64,000 nucleotides of DNA from Phoenix dactylifera (lineage: Eukaryota; Streptophyta; Magnoliopsida; Arecales; Arecaceae), in contig NC_052407.1 of NCBI RefSeq assembly GCF_009389715.1, positions 5,769,154-5,833,153 of the forward strand, given 5' to 3'. Below the pieces are notes generated by a model. That model was not told the DNA's origin, searched no databases, and saw nothing but the letters and a program-made list of their open reading frames with translations. Positions 1-12,600 of this stretch are shown here, one piece after another (the stretch's first letter is position 1; each line of letters opens with the position of its first letter). A program made the position numbers and the translations under genes.

Positions 1-1279
1 CTCGTTCAACCTATGACTCTGTCATCCAATTTTCACGATTTTGACTCACTTTCTTTTGGCCATTTGAAAATCTTCTTCCCAAATTCTGCTGTCTTGCCCA
101 CTCCTCCATCTAGCCAAAATCCTTGAAAACCCTATCTATATGGCTTCGAGGTACTAATTTCTGGCTTCCCAACTTCTACCCTCCTCCATATTTTTCCCTT
201 CTGTGTGCGTGGGTGTTTCCCATTTTGTCTCCGGCATGAGTCATCTCTGCAGCCTATCTCCAGGTAGGTTAATCGATAAAGCATAAATAACCTCAATTTA
301 GATAAACACCAAATTGTTATATAGTATAAGGACATTAGTTTTCTTATAATAAAAATAGTCAAAATTTGAAAAAATAATAGATCGAGTTTGAGATAGTACA
401 TTGGATAAATTTGTCATAGAAAAATTATTATAATCTTTCATTTATAATTATTCAGTGCTATTTCAGTTTTTTATTAGATTTTTTATCCGACCTCTGCAGG
501 CGATGGATCTCACTCATCGGAATCAGGATCTCGTTACCGAGGTATGGATATTCGAAATGAGAAAAAAATCATCGGCTGGATCAATGGCTTGGAACAGAAG
601 GTATGCTGCAAGCTCTGTTGCCGGTTCGAATAAGGGTAGTGAACAAGAGCATCTGCCCCAAGTCGGAATTCCGGCAAACACCAAGACGTGAACCTGATCA
701 GCAGAGGATTGATCGGCCACTCCAGAAAAAGGATTGTTGAGACTCAACAACTGGAACAGGATCCCACAGAGAATAGAAGGGATTTAGATGTTCCGTTGAC
801 ACAGAGGGAAAGCCCACTTAGGGAGGTGACACAGACCTATCAACGAAGGCGGTGGTCGGACAGCAACAAAGCAGCCAACATCAAAAGGGCGGATCCTCCC
901 GAGCCCAACAACTGCTGAGACGAGGACAGAACTATGAGATACCAGTACCAGAATGAAGCAGAAGTAGTGTATTAAGCAAGCACGCAAGCAGCCTTCCGCC
1001 CAGATTAGGTTGATTTTCTCTGCTTACGATGCCAAGCCTGCTAGTACATCTGTGAATTCACTAGAAGCTAGTTCCTCTCCATCAACAAGCAGGTCGTCAA
1101 CTAGGCCTCTAATCAGTTATGAAGATCATTTATTAATGGATGGTGATTTACTCAAATATGCATTTCTAATTTTAAAATGATATTACTGAAATGTATTGTT
1201 TGAATATCATTTGTGATGCAGAGATCTAAGGTGAGAAGACTAAAAAGGGCAATATCAAATTTGAAAAAACGAAGAATGC
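1..1279. other. Intergenic, no supported gene
   Basis: I see no convincing complete gene here. Short open frames on both strands lack family motifs. The plus-strand stretch from about 455 to 1130 (Ser-, Arg- and Gln-rich when translated, with frame breaks) could be the degraded upstream part of the decayed ORF that follows, but nothing in it is diagnostic. Confidence 0.4.
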
Positions 1280-1990
1280 TCCAATTTTGAGGAGAGGCAA
1301 AGCACCTTCTATTAATCCGAAAAATATGGACAATGGAAAGTGCTACTTCAGCCACTTTGTGCATCTCACCGTCATCCTTGTCAAGTCCATATCTCAAAAG
1401 CAGAAGGAAAGTGTGACGGGCACTTCATTTGGATATATGCTAGCTCTTTCATATATCAAGCAAAGATGGCCAGTCCTAAATACATTGCTCTCCTTCTGGT
1501 ATGATGGCGAGAAAAGTTTTTAGTTTGGTAAGATGTTAGTGCCTTTTGTAGGGACCGATTTTGCACTCATCCTTGGTTTGAGGACCACGGGTGATGAAGT
1601 CGAACTGCAAAGGGAGGGGGAGGGTTAAGTCTGACCTCATCTCCTAGTTTTTTGAGGGTGATCACAAAAAGGCTGACAGAGATGCAGTAAAGAATAAATT
1701 AAATATCTTTTTGAAAAGAGTGGACAACAAGATGTAGTAGATTTTACAAAATTATGGATCTTATATCTTTTTGTGACTATCCTCTTTCCAATGGAGAATA
1801 ATTTCAGAAATTGGTAAGAATGAATGTTTGTGCTTGCCTGTTGATCTTTACATAAGCGTATCTTTGATCCTCACCCAGAACAAAGGTGATATGCAAGGAA
1901 AGCTATCGGTCGAGGATAGGACTCATTTCCAAAACCGCGATGCTAGGGAATGCAAATTAGCACTGTCCAAGAAGAAACCTTTGTTGGCAT
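1280..1990 (+). pseudogene. Decayed ORF resembling plant mobile domain / DUF1985 (transposon-derived)
   Basis: Conceptual translation gives broken segments of one protein. One reads roughly PFVGTDFALILGLRTTGDE and is followed by an in-frame stop. The next reads DFTKLWILYLFVTILFPMEN, and a later one carries LSVEDRTHFQNRDARECK. The 'FALILGL' plus 'LWILYLFVTILFP' layout recalls the plant mobile domain and DUF1985 proteins carried by Mutator-like and Ulp1-bearing transposons. Several stops and at least one frame change interrupt it, so it is not a working gene. The family call rests on motif memory only. A decayed host gene of the same superfamily is the main alternative. Confidence 0.4.
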
Positions 1991-2230
1991 AGTATTTTGA
2001 CAAGATTAAATGTTCCCAAGATTGTAGATTTTGGTGATTGTTAACAAGTCTCCAGCACCATCTGACTGCAAGGCACAATTTAGATACTAGAAGTTGTCTA
2101 CGATTTTAATACAATGTTTGTATACCAATAAGTTTATGGGAGCCCATCCTAGCTAAATGACTATTGTTATCAAGAGTAGGTGTTGAATATGTAGTGTATT
2201 TTTTGGAGCCTCGCATTCCATTCTTGTACA

Positions 2231-2589
2231 TGTGAGGACTTATACTGGCATGTATTTAGTTCTATATTAGTTATGCACTGAGTTATGACAATGGTATCAA
2301 AGTGGACCCAGTCTTGTTCTATATAGACTAGGAGACACTACAATATAGGTTCATGAAACTTGACCATATGCCGGTCGTAGTACTTGTGATTAGATTTGAA
2401 TGGATTTGGATACTTAGCATGGCGAGGATGGTAGAGCTTAAGACAGAGGGAATATGTGAGGATCTGTGCAAGCATGTGTTTAGTCCTACATCAGTTATAT
2501 ACTAGGTAGATCTTATGTACTTTTACAGGACCAGGAAATCCAAACAATATCTTTTAACTAATCATTTTAGATGAGGTTCTAGGTTGTAA
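2231..2589 (+). mobile_element. TRIM-like miniature LTR retrotransposon, copy 1
   Basis: A partial 5' LTR (2231-2290, starting TGTGAGGACT) is followed by TGGTATCAAAGTGG at 2292-2305, which resembles a primer-binding site complementary to initiator tRNA-Met. About 130 bp of non-coding interior ends in a purine-rich tract (AAGACAGAGGGAATA, 2440-2454). A longer 3' LTR follows (2455 to about 2589, starting TGTGAGGATC). The 5' LTR lacks its middle part compared with the 3' one. There is no coding capacity. Two further copies lie near 5588 and 45278. Element boundaries are approximate, and I found no target-site duplication. Confidence 0.65.
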
Positions 2590-2639
2590 TAGTGCAGAGG
2601 AAGATCTAGGTAGCAGAACATTCCTCAATTGTTGAGGAT

Positions 2640-3600
2640 TACCAGTGGTCCTAACTACATGTCAAGGCTTGGTCAGGGCCCGATCCATTTGGCCGGCCTG
2701 ACCTAGGCTTGGCCCAAATGGTCGCCCCCACGCATGCTTCGTACATAATAGGCAGTGGTAGATTCCTGATAGGAGTCTGTTTTCTATCCAAAGCTGGCAA
2801 CCCTAAGAAGAAACGAAGATCTAGGGCCATCGGAACCATATGTCTCCTCTATAAATAAAAATCCCCTCCCCTCCATGACCCTCGACTACAAGCATTCCCT
2901 CTTCTTTTTTTCTCTTCTTCCTTCTTAAGTTTGTCATTTCCTATTGTTGTGCCCGCTAAAAAATTAGGCTGTAGATACCATTAGAGCCTAAAATAAACCT
3001 CGATTCTCCTTTCTCTTCCTTTTTTTCATTGATAGAAACTCTCTTGGCAGGATTTTGCTAATAAATTGTCTGGAAATTGATCAGAAAAGCTCTCTACCCA
3101 CTTTCCCTATTTTTCCAAATCTTATTTTCCTTTCTTTAGCTATTGGCGCTGCCACCCCTTGACATGGGACTCTTGAACGAGCTCCTTAGGCTCCTATGAC
3201 CCTCCACGATAGAAATCATAGCCACTAGTGAGCAGCTAATGCCAAAAATGAAGCTACAAGCAAAAGTCTTATTTTTCGGCCCTTTCTCTTTTGTTTCCTT
3301 ATCGGTCGGTTGTTATTGTTGGCTACTCTCTGTCACCCGCCATTACCGCATGTTGCCACCCTTTGGACCACGACCTTTGGCCTCCCCTCTCCCCTTTCCT
3401 AGAAGGATGTGATGACCCTCTCTTTCCCCAGCTTTTTTTCTTTTCCTCTTTCTTCTTATCTCTCTTATTTCTCTCTCTTCACCCTCTTTCTCTTTATAGT
3501 AGACCCATGGATCCCTAATGAAGTGTTCCATCTCCCTTTTCCTATGGATCCAAGTTAACCCTAAAAAAGAGGCTCCGAACCATCTTGGTACCCAAGCAGC
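2640..3600 (+). mobile_element. Possible LTR-like remnant with TATA box
   Basis: A GC-richer block with a TATA-like run (CTCTATAAATAAAA near 2848) is followed by a long pyrimidine-rich stretch (about 2880-2940 and 3420-3500). This resembles the promoter and leader of a large plant LTR. No matching second LTR, primer-binding site or coding domain is visible, so the assignment is weak. Confidence 0.25.
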
Positions 3601-4077
3601 ATGTCAGATCAATTACCTTAGCCCTTAATGATATGCCCTACCAAATAATCTTAGCCTTGATCGAGTTTTGTTTCGTGATTTTCTTATTGAGTCGCACAAA
3701 TATGAGCCATTGGAGCCACCAAATGCCATCAATTGGCCAATCGCCCCTTCAATGCTTAAAACTTTATAAAATATAAAAATAATTTTTGACATTAATGATT
3801 CTATATTTTTTTTAATTAAGGATTAAGCATATGATATTATACAAGTCACGTATTATCATAAAAAGTATAATTTCATGGATATTTTAATATTAATGGCTTA
3901 TTTATTAACTACGAACTTTATATTTATGAAATCTACATTTTTACTCTGAAAAGACGAATTGCATGATTGTTCTACTATTAATGATCTAGGAACTCTATAA
4001 ATCCATTTAATATCTTTCAAATTATTTATTTATTTATAATATAAAAATATATATTTTTAGAAAATATGACTACAAGT
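3601..4077. other. AT-rich intergenic DNA, nothing recognised
   Basis: Strongly AT-rich sequence from about 3775 onward. I see no coding potential, RNA gene or clear repeat. Confidence 0.5.
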
Positions 4078-4296
4078 TGTCAGATAGCTACATATGACTC
4101 TACCAGGGAGTTACAGTAAGTTGACATATAGCCCTTGCCAGCGAGCTACAGTAGCTTGGCATACAACCTTCACCAATGGGTTACAGTAGCTTGGCATACA
4201 ACCCTTGCCAACAGGATATAGTGGCTTGACATACAGCCCTCGCTAGCAAGTTATAGTAGCTTGGCATACGGCCCTGCTAGCAGATTATAGCAATTA
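4078..4296 (+). repeat. 35-bp minisatellite, about six units
   Basis: Degenerate units with a core like AGCTTGGCATACARCCCTT followed by GCCA and GTTACAGT recur with equivalent positions at 4116, 4151, 4186, 4221 and 4256, an exact 35-bp spacing. A diverged unit lies upstream at about 4081 and a partial one ends near 4290. Unit-to-unit differences are mostly substitutions. Confidence 0.85.
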
Positions 4297-5030
4297 GCAT
4301 AACATTAATTAGGGTCCTATTATAAGTATAACATGACCTTAGTATTTAATTTGAAAGAACTATTATGAATTATGATGTCGCAAAATGACAAAAAATTTAT
4401 GACCTTATTTATGAAATTTGCATGATTCACGCAAATGTAAAAGTACGGTTGATTTATAACTTGTTTTATGATACTATTATATTTAAATATGCTATTTTGC
4501 AATGGTAGCTATTTTCATTAAATGATGCAGCAATTCATAAAAAAAACTTATGCTCATTCTAGTGAGGTAGTGTAACGTTTACTTATTGAGCTATATACCC
4601 TATGTCTTTCTTTATTATTTTTTTTTCAGACGAATAAGATCGCTAAGAAATTTTAGTTTATTAGTTGATTATGGGCTTATAGTTAATAGTTTTATGGATT
4701 TTTGAGGGGTTGGTTTATGAATATATGGGATTTTTGGGTTTAAAAGCTCTGTACCAACAACTTGGTTCTTATTTAATTGATGAAAGATTTTGGACCATTA
4801 TTATTATATTTTTTCTAAGTTGGATTTCCAAATATATCCATTCAATTAGTCGAACTGGTTTACTATGATAAAGCAGCAAATTAAAGACCAATTGGTAGCA
4901 AGTTTTTCTTTTTAAGATCTAGGCTGTCTGGAATCAATGTAAGAGCATGACTATGACTCGAACACAGGTCTTGGGTGCCCCCAAAAGACCCTACCAACTG
5001 GACTATTGGACACCCTCCTACCTTAAGCTA
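4297..5030. other. AT-rich intergenic DNA, nothing recognised
   Basis: Long AT-rich stretch with no coding potential. A patch around 4940-5000 (ACTCGAACACAGG ... GGTCTTGGGTGCC) looks faintly tRNA-like, but I could not fold it into a cloverleaf. Confidence 0.5.
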
Positions 5031-5570
5031 TCTTGATATATTGGGACAAGGAAAAGATCTACGCTTTTGGTAGGACCCATGGATTGCTAACCGTTCTTTG
5101 GAAGTTCTATTCCCTAACTTATATAAAGCATCCATCAGGAAGAATCCTACAGCCAAAGATTCTCAGGAGTAATATCTGAAGCATTGCATTCAGAAGTCTC
5201 TTTGTAAGAGGGGAGGACTCCGAATGAGAAGACTTCAACAATCTTCTTTGCTCGAGAGATGGACCTGATGTAACGATCTAGAAGTTTAGTAAGAGCAAAG
5301 CTTTTACTGTTAAATCCTTTTCCCTCCGAGAACACGGGTAGCGTCAAGTCTCGTCTTTATGAATCCATGTGGAAAACAGCGACTCTCAGGAAAAGGTCAA
5401 AATTTCCATATGGCTGGTTGTTCAGAACAAACTATATACTAGGGAAGTGTTAGGGCTAGAATGTGAGTTTTGGATGCAGCCTTTGTAATAATCTGGCTAA
5501 AAGTGTTCACTATCTATTTCATCACTGTTCTTTTGCTAAATAGATATGGAGAAGAATCAAGATGAACGAA
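5031..5570 (+). mobile_element. LINE fragment, zf-RVT region of ORF2 (decayed)
   Basis: Translation across several frames gives 'GQGKDLRFW', then 'DPWIANRSLEVLFPNLY', and further on 'IWLVVQNKLYTREVLGLECE' and 'CSLCNNLAKSVHYLFHHC'. This is the region between the reverse transcriptase and the C-terminal end of plant L1-type ORF2, including the zf-RVT zinc-binding signature (C-x2-C ... H-x3-HC). Frameshifts and stops show it is dead. LINE-like 3' sequence at 6400-6600 may be its other end, with the TRIM copy at 5588-6028 lying between them. Confidence 0.6.
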
Positions 5571-5587
5571 AGCCTTTCCAGCATCGT

Positions 5588-6028
5588 TGTGATTAGCATG
5601 CGAGGGTGCATTTAGTTCTATATCGATAACCTAGTGGATAGATCTTAGATATTTGTACAGACCAAGAAATCTAAATAACGTTTTCCAGCTAGCCTTTTCG
5701 GTGTAGTATTGAGTTGTTGCAAATGGTATCAAAGCATATCCGGCCTATGGTCCATGTGGACTCTGGACTATTATGCATGGATTTATTTAAATTGACTACG
5801 GACTGACAGTAGTGTTTGTGATTAAATTTATGATAATTGTGATTAGATTTAAATAGATTTAGACCCTTAACCTGACGAGGATGTCTAGACTTAAATGAAA
5901 GTAACATATAAGGACCCATGTGAGTGTCGGCTCTGCATTGGTAGATTTTGGATACTACTTATATAGACCAAAAAATCTAAATAATATATTTTTGTTAGTC
6001 TTTTTGAGTGAGATCTTAGGTTGTTACG
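5588..6028 (+). mobile_element. TRIM-like miniature LTR retrotransposon, copy 2
   Basis: Both LTRs are present: 5588-5721 (ends GTTGTTGCA) and about 5907-6028. The first is followed directly by the primer-binding-site-like TGGTATCAAAGC at 5724-5735. The interior of about 180 bp is non-coding and matches copy 1 in order and motif (GATTAGATTTRAATRGATTT, then CCTGACGAGGATG). The LTRs share the motif TTTAGTTCTATATCG and the block 'accaaraaatctaaataa' with the other copies. It lies directly after the LINE zinc-finger fragment and may be inserted in it. Confidence 0.65.
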
Positions 6029-6049
6029 ATTGTTATTATGTCTTGGGAA

Positions 6050-6600
6050 TGGGTTCAGGTGGTATCTTTCATGCAAAACAACAATTGATGTTTTTTTGCG
6101 GCATCAACCACTGGATTATTCCTCGCACAGATCAAAAAGCACTCCAAACTTTTCTTTCATCAACCTGCACAGATCACGAAGTGGCTATTGAACGATCCAA
6201 ATGCTGAGGTCACAAACGAAGATGAATCATTCCTTCATGCAAAAGATATACAACCTGAACCTCTCAGGAATGGCGTGGGATCAAGCAGCTTTGGTCATTT
6301 GTTGGACACCATGGAAATAGAGAAACAACAATGCATTTTTGGCCAAAAAAGACACCCAATGAGGCAGTTCTTTCAAACTCACGCCTCTTGAAGGATTGTA
6401 AATGCCAAGGAGACGCCCGAGCTCTAGAAGCCCATGATAGGTTGTGGATTTGTTCGAATCCTCTGATGCCATAGCCAACTCTTCTTTCTTACTATTCTCT
6501 TCGTTTTCTCTTCTCTTTCCTGTAATCTTGTAATCATCTTCTTTTAATAAATTGAGAGTGGGCCGTGCCTTCCCCTCCACTCAAAAGATAAAAAACCAAC
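6050..6600 (+). repeat. Dispersed repeat unit followed by LINE-like 3' end
   Basis: The stretch 6064-6150 (TCATGCAAAA ... CTGGATTATTCCTCGCACAG ... GCACTCCAAAC) resembles a second copy at 34378-34475. Downstream, 6520-6600 (TAATCATCTTCTTTTAATAA, then a GGGCCGTGCC core and an A-rich tail near 6585) has the look of an L1-type 3' end, with a reverse-complementary GC-containing motif just before the A-rich tail. Confidence 0.35.
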
Positions 6601-9600
6601 AAAAGAAATATAATAGCCATTGCTAGCTGTTTAAGGTATTCATTGTGGTGCAAGATGTTATTTTAATAGCCATGCCATAACCATATTATCCAGCTTTCTC
6701 CTAATTATTTGGTACTTGAAGTCAGCTTTATATTTCCCACTTGTTTATTCAAGACCAGCTGTAAGGTTATTTTAATTTTTTGTTTCAGTACTCCCCTCCT
6801 TTTCCTTATTTTTCAAACAAATTAAAATAAATTTCTTTACCCTATTCTCTCTTGTTTTTTTAATTATATAAGCTTATACCATGTCAACCACTTCTCCACT
6901 ATTTTATCATTAATTTATACAACTTCTATAGTTCCTCTACCAAACGCTCAATTGTAAATGATCAATACACTAAATTTGGAAGTAATCATTTTGAACATAT
7001 GAATGTTTGAATTCAAGTGAATGATATAATCTTATCAAAATTTAACTTCATGAAATTCTCACAAGGCTTTGATCATTTAGAAACAGAATGGCAGCTTTTG
7101 ATTCATAGCAAGCGCAGGTAGAAACTCTAGGACAGTGCCGGTGGATAGACATCAACTACTAAAGAAGTTTCAGGACCACAAGGTAAAAGTCATGTCTATT
7201 GCCTAGGTGGGGCTCTTCACCCCTTCACACATTCATATGTGTGTGTCCCTATTTTGCTTACTGTTAACTTCTTAACATGCAAACCATGCCAAAAGCCAAC
7301 GCCAAAGAGCAGGAATTTTAGGAAGAAGAAGCTTTTCCACAGAATCTTAAATGGCTAAATCACCACAATCTTATAAAATGCGAATCGAGCGTAGCCTTCA
7401 GCTGATCTAGGCTAGTTCGTGTATCGGTTCGACCTCTGTCCATCTTGTTATTGGAAGAGGAATGGCTTGTAACAGTCCTTTAGAAAAGTTAGTTGGTCCA
7501 ACATATTGCTTCAGACCTGGCAAGATGCACAGAACCATCATCTCTAGGAAAATTATTAGTGCAAATTTCTTTTGCCACCCTGAGGTTTGGAGTTCAAAAA
7601 AAAAAGAAAAAAAAAATGTAGCCCCACATGAAAACCTAGTAGATAGATCAGTCAAACATTGGGATGATCATCCAAGGTCCAATGTCCCAACCCTCCCAGC
7701 CCTTTCTTATGCTTGCATGCCACCAAGAAAAGGAAACTGAGCCGAAGGAGGGGTGTCCTCGCCTGAAGCAAGCTAACATCTTCACCTCTTTTAAGTATCC
7801 CCTTTGACATCTAGTCACTAATAAAGCTAGAGTGAATTTCAATATATTTGGACCACAAGTACAAAGTAATCATATAAAACTACAGATGAATAAATTATCG
7901 GCAGCGAGAACAACCTTTATTCATCACTCATGCATGCAACCAGGCTATCTAAAGGCAGGTTGTTGCCATAACAAAAATTTCCTGCTGATTTCGAATGTTC
8001 TTGGTTCAACAGCTGGTGATTCAATGCAAAGGGAATTCAGCATACCTCTCCCATACATAGAGAGCTATTAAAGAGATCACCTCAATCAAATACTTTCCAG
8101 AGGCAATGTGATGCTTCCAACTGATTATTTTCTTAGCAGATGTTGTGACAAGGTGAGATGCAGAGATAGCATAGACATTGGATGTTATCAGTGCCCGTCT
8201 ATTAATCTCATGAGGTAGGTCTTCTATAACACCAGCAGCAAAAGCACCGGAAGAATGCTTGATAAAGTGGGTAGCGGGGAAACCATTCAAAGAAAAGAGG
8301 AAAAATAAAAAGGAACCCATCAAAACAAATTAAATGATTGCTGGTTGCAAAAGACATCCTATAATCACCATTTTGACATGTTCCTGTTCTTAACTCCTGT
8401 CTTGTGACTTTGTTTGCTATTTATTTTCAGGACTTCGTAATTGTTAGCCTCATTGGCTTCATAAATCAAAATTAAATGATTGATGAGTAATCACAGTTTT
8501 AGCTCTCAAGAAATCTGCTCTTATGATCCTTTTCTGGTAAACAAAGGCACTGAATATCCTCATTGTCTGGTAAACAACAAATTCTAATGATTCGATACTT
8601 TCTTTTTAACCAAGATTCGCCTACACAGCAATGTGACTAATCTCTACAATTGTCATTGCTCCCTCACAAGTCCTGAGTTTTGCCAAGAGAACTATCCTTT
8701 ATATATGGTCAATTTTTATATGAAATGCAGTGTCTTGAAAAGAAAATCAGTTTCTGTCTTTTCTTTAGAATTTCAACATCAGCTCTATAAGAAGGAAGCT
8801 TAGACATTAAACTTACAAGCACGAAGCCATAGCAATTCTATAACACCAACCAGATCTTCCCTATTCAATACTATTAAATATACGCTCCTTTACTGATTTT
8901 AGAATAGCTCAGCATCTTGACTTGCAAGTTATTGATGTACAAGAATAAAGTTCAGGTTAAAAAATATATCTTAACTCAATTATATAAGAGTTACAACCAA
9001 GGAAAAGTTGTCTCAATTATTTATCATGTTATCATGAAGCATCTTTGTATCCCTTACATATTTGAAGTACTGATACACAATGCACCATAATATTGCTTAT
9101 CTAATCCTTGACTATATGAATAAAAAATTCCTGTACAACATCATGAACATTGATGTGGCCAGTGTATTAATCTAACTCGATTTTGCATGTGCATGAAAGA
9201 AATGCAACAAAGTGCAGAGGAACTTAAATGAACTCAACAAGCAAAATATATATCTATTGCAGCCACATAGTAATTATGGTACATCAGCTTAAAATAAATT
9301 AAAGCAAAAGTTCAGTTTTGGTACTCAGGAATTCAGAGATATTTTTATAGAGCATAGGAATAAAGATGAACTTAACACATTCCTTACAAAGTCAAAAGCA
9401 CCAATCAACGAAAATTCTGTGCAATGCAACAGAACACATACCTGTCACTGTCCACCGCCAAACAGTGTACCATGCATTTAAATCTAAAAAAGCATTTCCC
9501 TCTCCAATCTTCAAATCTCCATAGAAAGTTTCTTTTCATTCTCATGTCATCCATTACTTCAGACACTCTACAGATAAAATGCACTCATTTTTAACTTTTT

Positions 9601-9609
9601 AGTGCAATT
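6601..9609. other. Intergenic, downstream of the BTB gene; no supported gene
   Basis: About 3 kb of AT-rich sequence. The only open frame of note is on the minus strand at 8021-8323 (100 codons, starting MMGSFLFFLF). It matches no family I know and has no independent support. The part nearest 9609 must contain the 3' UTR of the minus-strand BTB gene. I could not fix its polyadenylation site. Confidence 0.45.
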
Positions 9610-12600
9610 CTAGGTTAACTTACTATCTGACTGTGCAAGGTTTCCCTGCTGTTCAACATATGGCCTTATAAAAGTCCTCCTCCACCAAACCTCAAAGGCT
9701 CTCTGAAGATTCGGGCAGTTATCGCCAACCTTTAAGAAACTTCCTAACCATGAGAGCAAAATATTCTGCTGATCTTCCAAAGGAAGTGTCAGAATCGTTC
9801 GGCCAATTCCTTCCTCCACAACCTTTCGATCAAATGATCTACATCCATGCTGTAACCAACTGTAGTCATCAATAAGTGGCTGCAACCAAACATGTAACAG
9901 CAGCTGGCGAGTGTCCTTTGATGGAAGCATCTCTCCTTTCCCAATCGCAACAAAAAGCCTAGCTGTAATGCAGCTAATGAGGTGGCGTGACATGATTGGT
10001 AGCTTTGAGTGTAATTCAGCTAACTCATTCTGGCTAGCCCATATCACTGCAAACTCATCCGCTATATGTCTGTCAGCCAAAATCTCAACTAACCAAACAA
10101 GATTATCTGCCTCCAGAGCTATCTGCCGGACGACAGGATCTTTGATTTCTAAAGATCTTTCTGCAAAACCAGGTTCAGATGCTTGTCTGAACACAGCTAA
10201 TAGCGAGTCTAAGCAGTTCCGGCATGAACTGTATAAAGTTTCAATGCATATGTCTGTAGATCCATTTGTCCAAAGATTATTTTCCTTCAAAAGCTTCAGC
10301 ACTAAGGATTTCATCTCTCGCCGACCACGATCCTCATTGCTTTTGAGGACCAGCTCCAATATATGAGCAAGTGTATCATTAGGAGGATTGGTGATATCAG
10401 ATGCTACTCGTTTTAGTATAGGACTGATTCCATAATTATCATTCAGAAGATGTCTGATAGATTTCACCACATTTTCTTCTTCTTCTCCGACCCAAGGGAC
10501 TGCTTCCAGGTAATCTAAGCATGACTTGACGCATGAACGGTAGCCAAGTGATTCTGCAACCTGCAAAATATCACCTCTAATTATGAAGAGAAACAAATGA
10601 ACCTCTAACCAAGCCCTTGTGAGATAATACGAAGCAGTAAAAAGTTTCAAAAAGGAGCATTTCAGTGCGGTGCCTAAAAGGATGCAAAAAGAAACAATCA
10701 TAAGAATAGCCAAAATATCAGATTCAAAAAAATAAAAATAAAAATAAAGTTGCCTAAAAGATAAAGTACATGAATGGTGCAAAGAAACAAATGGATGCAA
10801 GCTTAAAATCCAATTACCGCCTTACAAAGTCGTCAAAGCTACAAACCATTTTAAGTAAACATGTTTCTGCAGTTTCTCTTGCAAGTTGTTTGTTCTATTT
10901 TGTTCGATATTTAATAGTCACTTCTCTATATTTAATAGTCACTTCTCTATATCACCATGATCACAAATAAGGAGCCTAATCTGATTTACTTTGCTTTAAG
11001 TTTTTAGTAAGGATATGTAGCCTGTCAGCTAAAACACTCTGAAATCCTATCTCATAAATTTCCCTTTTTCACGTTTGCACCTATATTCAAGTCTTATCCT
11101 TTAAGAGTCAGTCTATTATTTTCCATCACATATGACCATAGGATAACAACAAGCACTCCAAGACTTGATCTTGAAAAATGTGACTTCCAGTTACATCCAG
11201 ATGCCCTTTATATATATATACACCAAAGCCACTTTGGCGTGCTAAGCACTGATGACCTCAGCATTGAGCAGACATATCCTCCTTAGTTTTTAGCATTTAA
11301 AGCTATAAAACATCCCCAAGTCTTATCTGTTACGTGGCTGTCTATTACTTTCCATCCCACATGGCCATAGGACAACAATGAGCACTCCCAATGACTTGAT
11401 TGTGTAAAAGTTGTAAAAGTACAACTTTAAGCTTCATTCAAATGCTAATCCCTGCTGATCTCAATTTTGGGTTCACATATCCTTCTTATCATTTAGAGCT
11501 ATAAAATATCCCCACCTAAATTATGGTCATATAATTAATTTTACATTCTCATAAGCATGAGGCAATCCAAAAATGACAAATGAGATGTATTTCCTCTACA
11601 TGAGTAATGTACATCATATATCTTTACTTCTTTTATGCAGTAGCACCACGATAAGAGAATGTGAACTTAAAGAATCATATGGCCATCATGTCCATTAGGT
11701 TTCTTCAACAACATTAAATGGTGGTACAGAAACTATAATAAATTTACTCCCTTCAGTTTTAGAAAAATCATAACCTCTTAGTCATCCATCATAAAAGACA
11801 CCTAGAGATTGCTATACTTTTACAAGTGAAAAGCAACAGAAGAAACCTTTGCCTCCTAAAATGTAACATTTTTCAAATGCTACTAAGATTAAATAGATCA
11901 TGTTTAGATAATCTAAACAAAACTATGATACTGTAATGTCAAAAAATTTGACACTAGATACCAAATAAAAAAACATCAGTTGAAACCAAAATTATCAAAA
12001 TTTATCATTTTTTTCAATAATCTTGACTATATGCCTTTGCTGCTGCAAACTCAGGAATCACCTTTAAGGATCAAATAATTGACACAAAAAAATGTACTAG
12101 CAGGTAACTTAGTACACAGGTATGGATAAAGAACGTAAGTTGATAATTAGAAGGATCAAGAGACCAATTCTTTTGTTATAAGTAAAGAAAATAAACAGCA
12201 TCATATCTGAACAAACCCTTAGAATGCGGAGTACACGTGGAACACTTTGCTTGATCAGTCTGTGCTTCATTTCTTTACAATACATCAGTCCCACAGTCTC
12301 GACATAAATCTCCACATCCTCACAGTTCATTATTTCAATATATGGTACTGGAGACTGCCTAGAGAGCTTATCTGCAAAGAACCTGCTATGTTCTGCAATA
12401 ATGTTCCTGTGAACACTCATCTTCACAGCAATCCCTTCCTTTCCGAACAAAAGGACTTTCAAATCACTGGTCTCAGGCTGGCCGAAGCCAACACATATCT
12501 TTCGTTGTTGGTTCTCACCATTCGGTTTTGGTGGCCTCTCAGGAGCCTTTGTTGGACTTGCAGCAGAAGCATCTGCTGTCACACATCTCTGCTCATCAGA

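Noticed and set aside
8021..8323. Minus-strand 100-codon open frame
   Set aside because: No family match or splice context that I could recognise; could be a relic, but unsupported.
9911..10366. Plus-strand open frame of 151 codons
   Set aside because: It lies antisense inside exon 2 of the conserved BTB gene.
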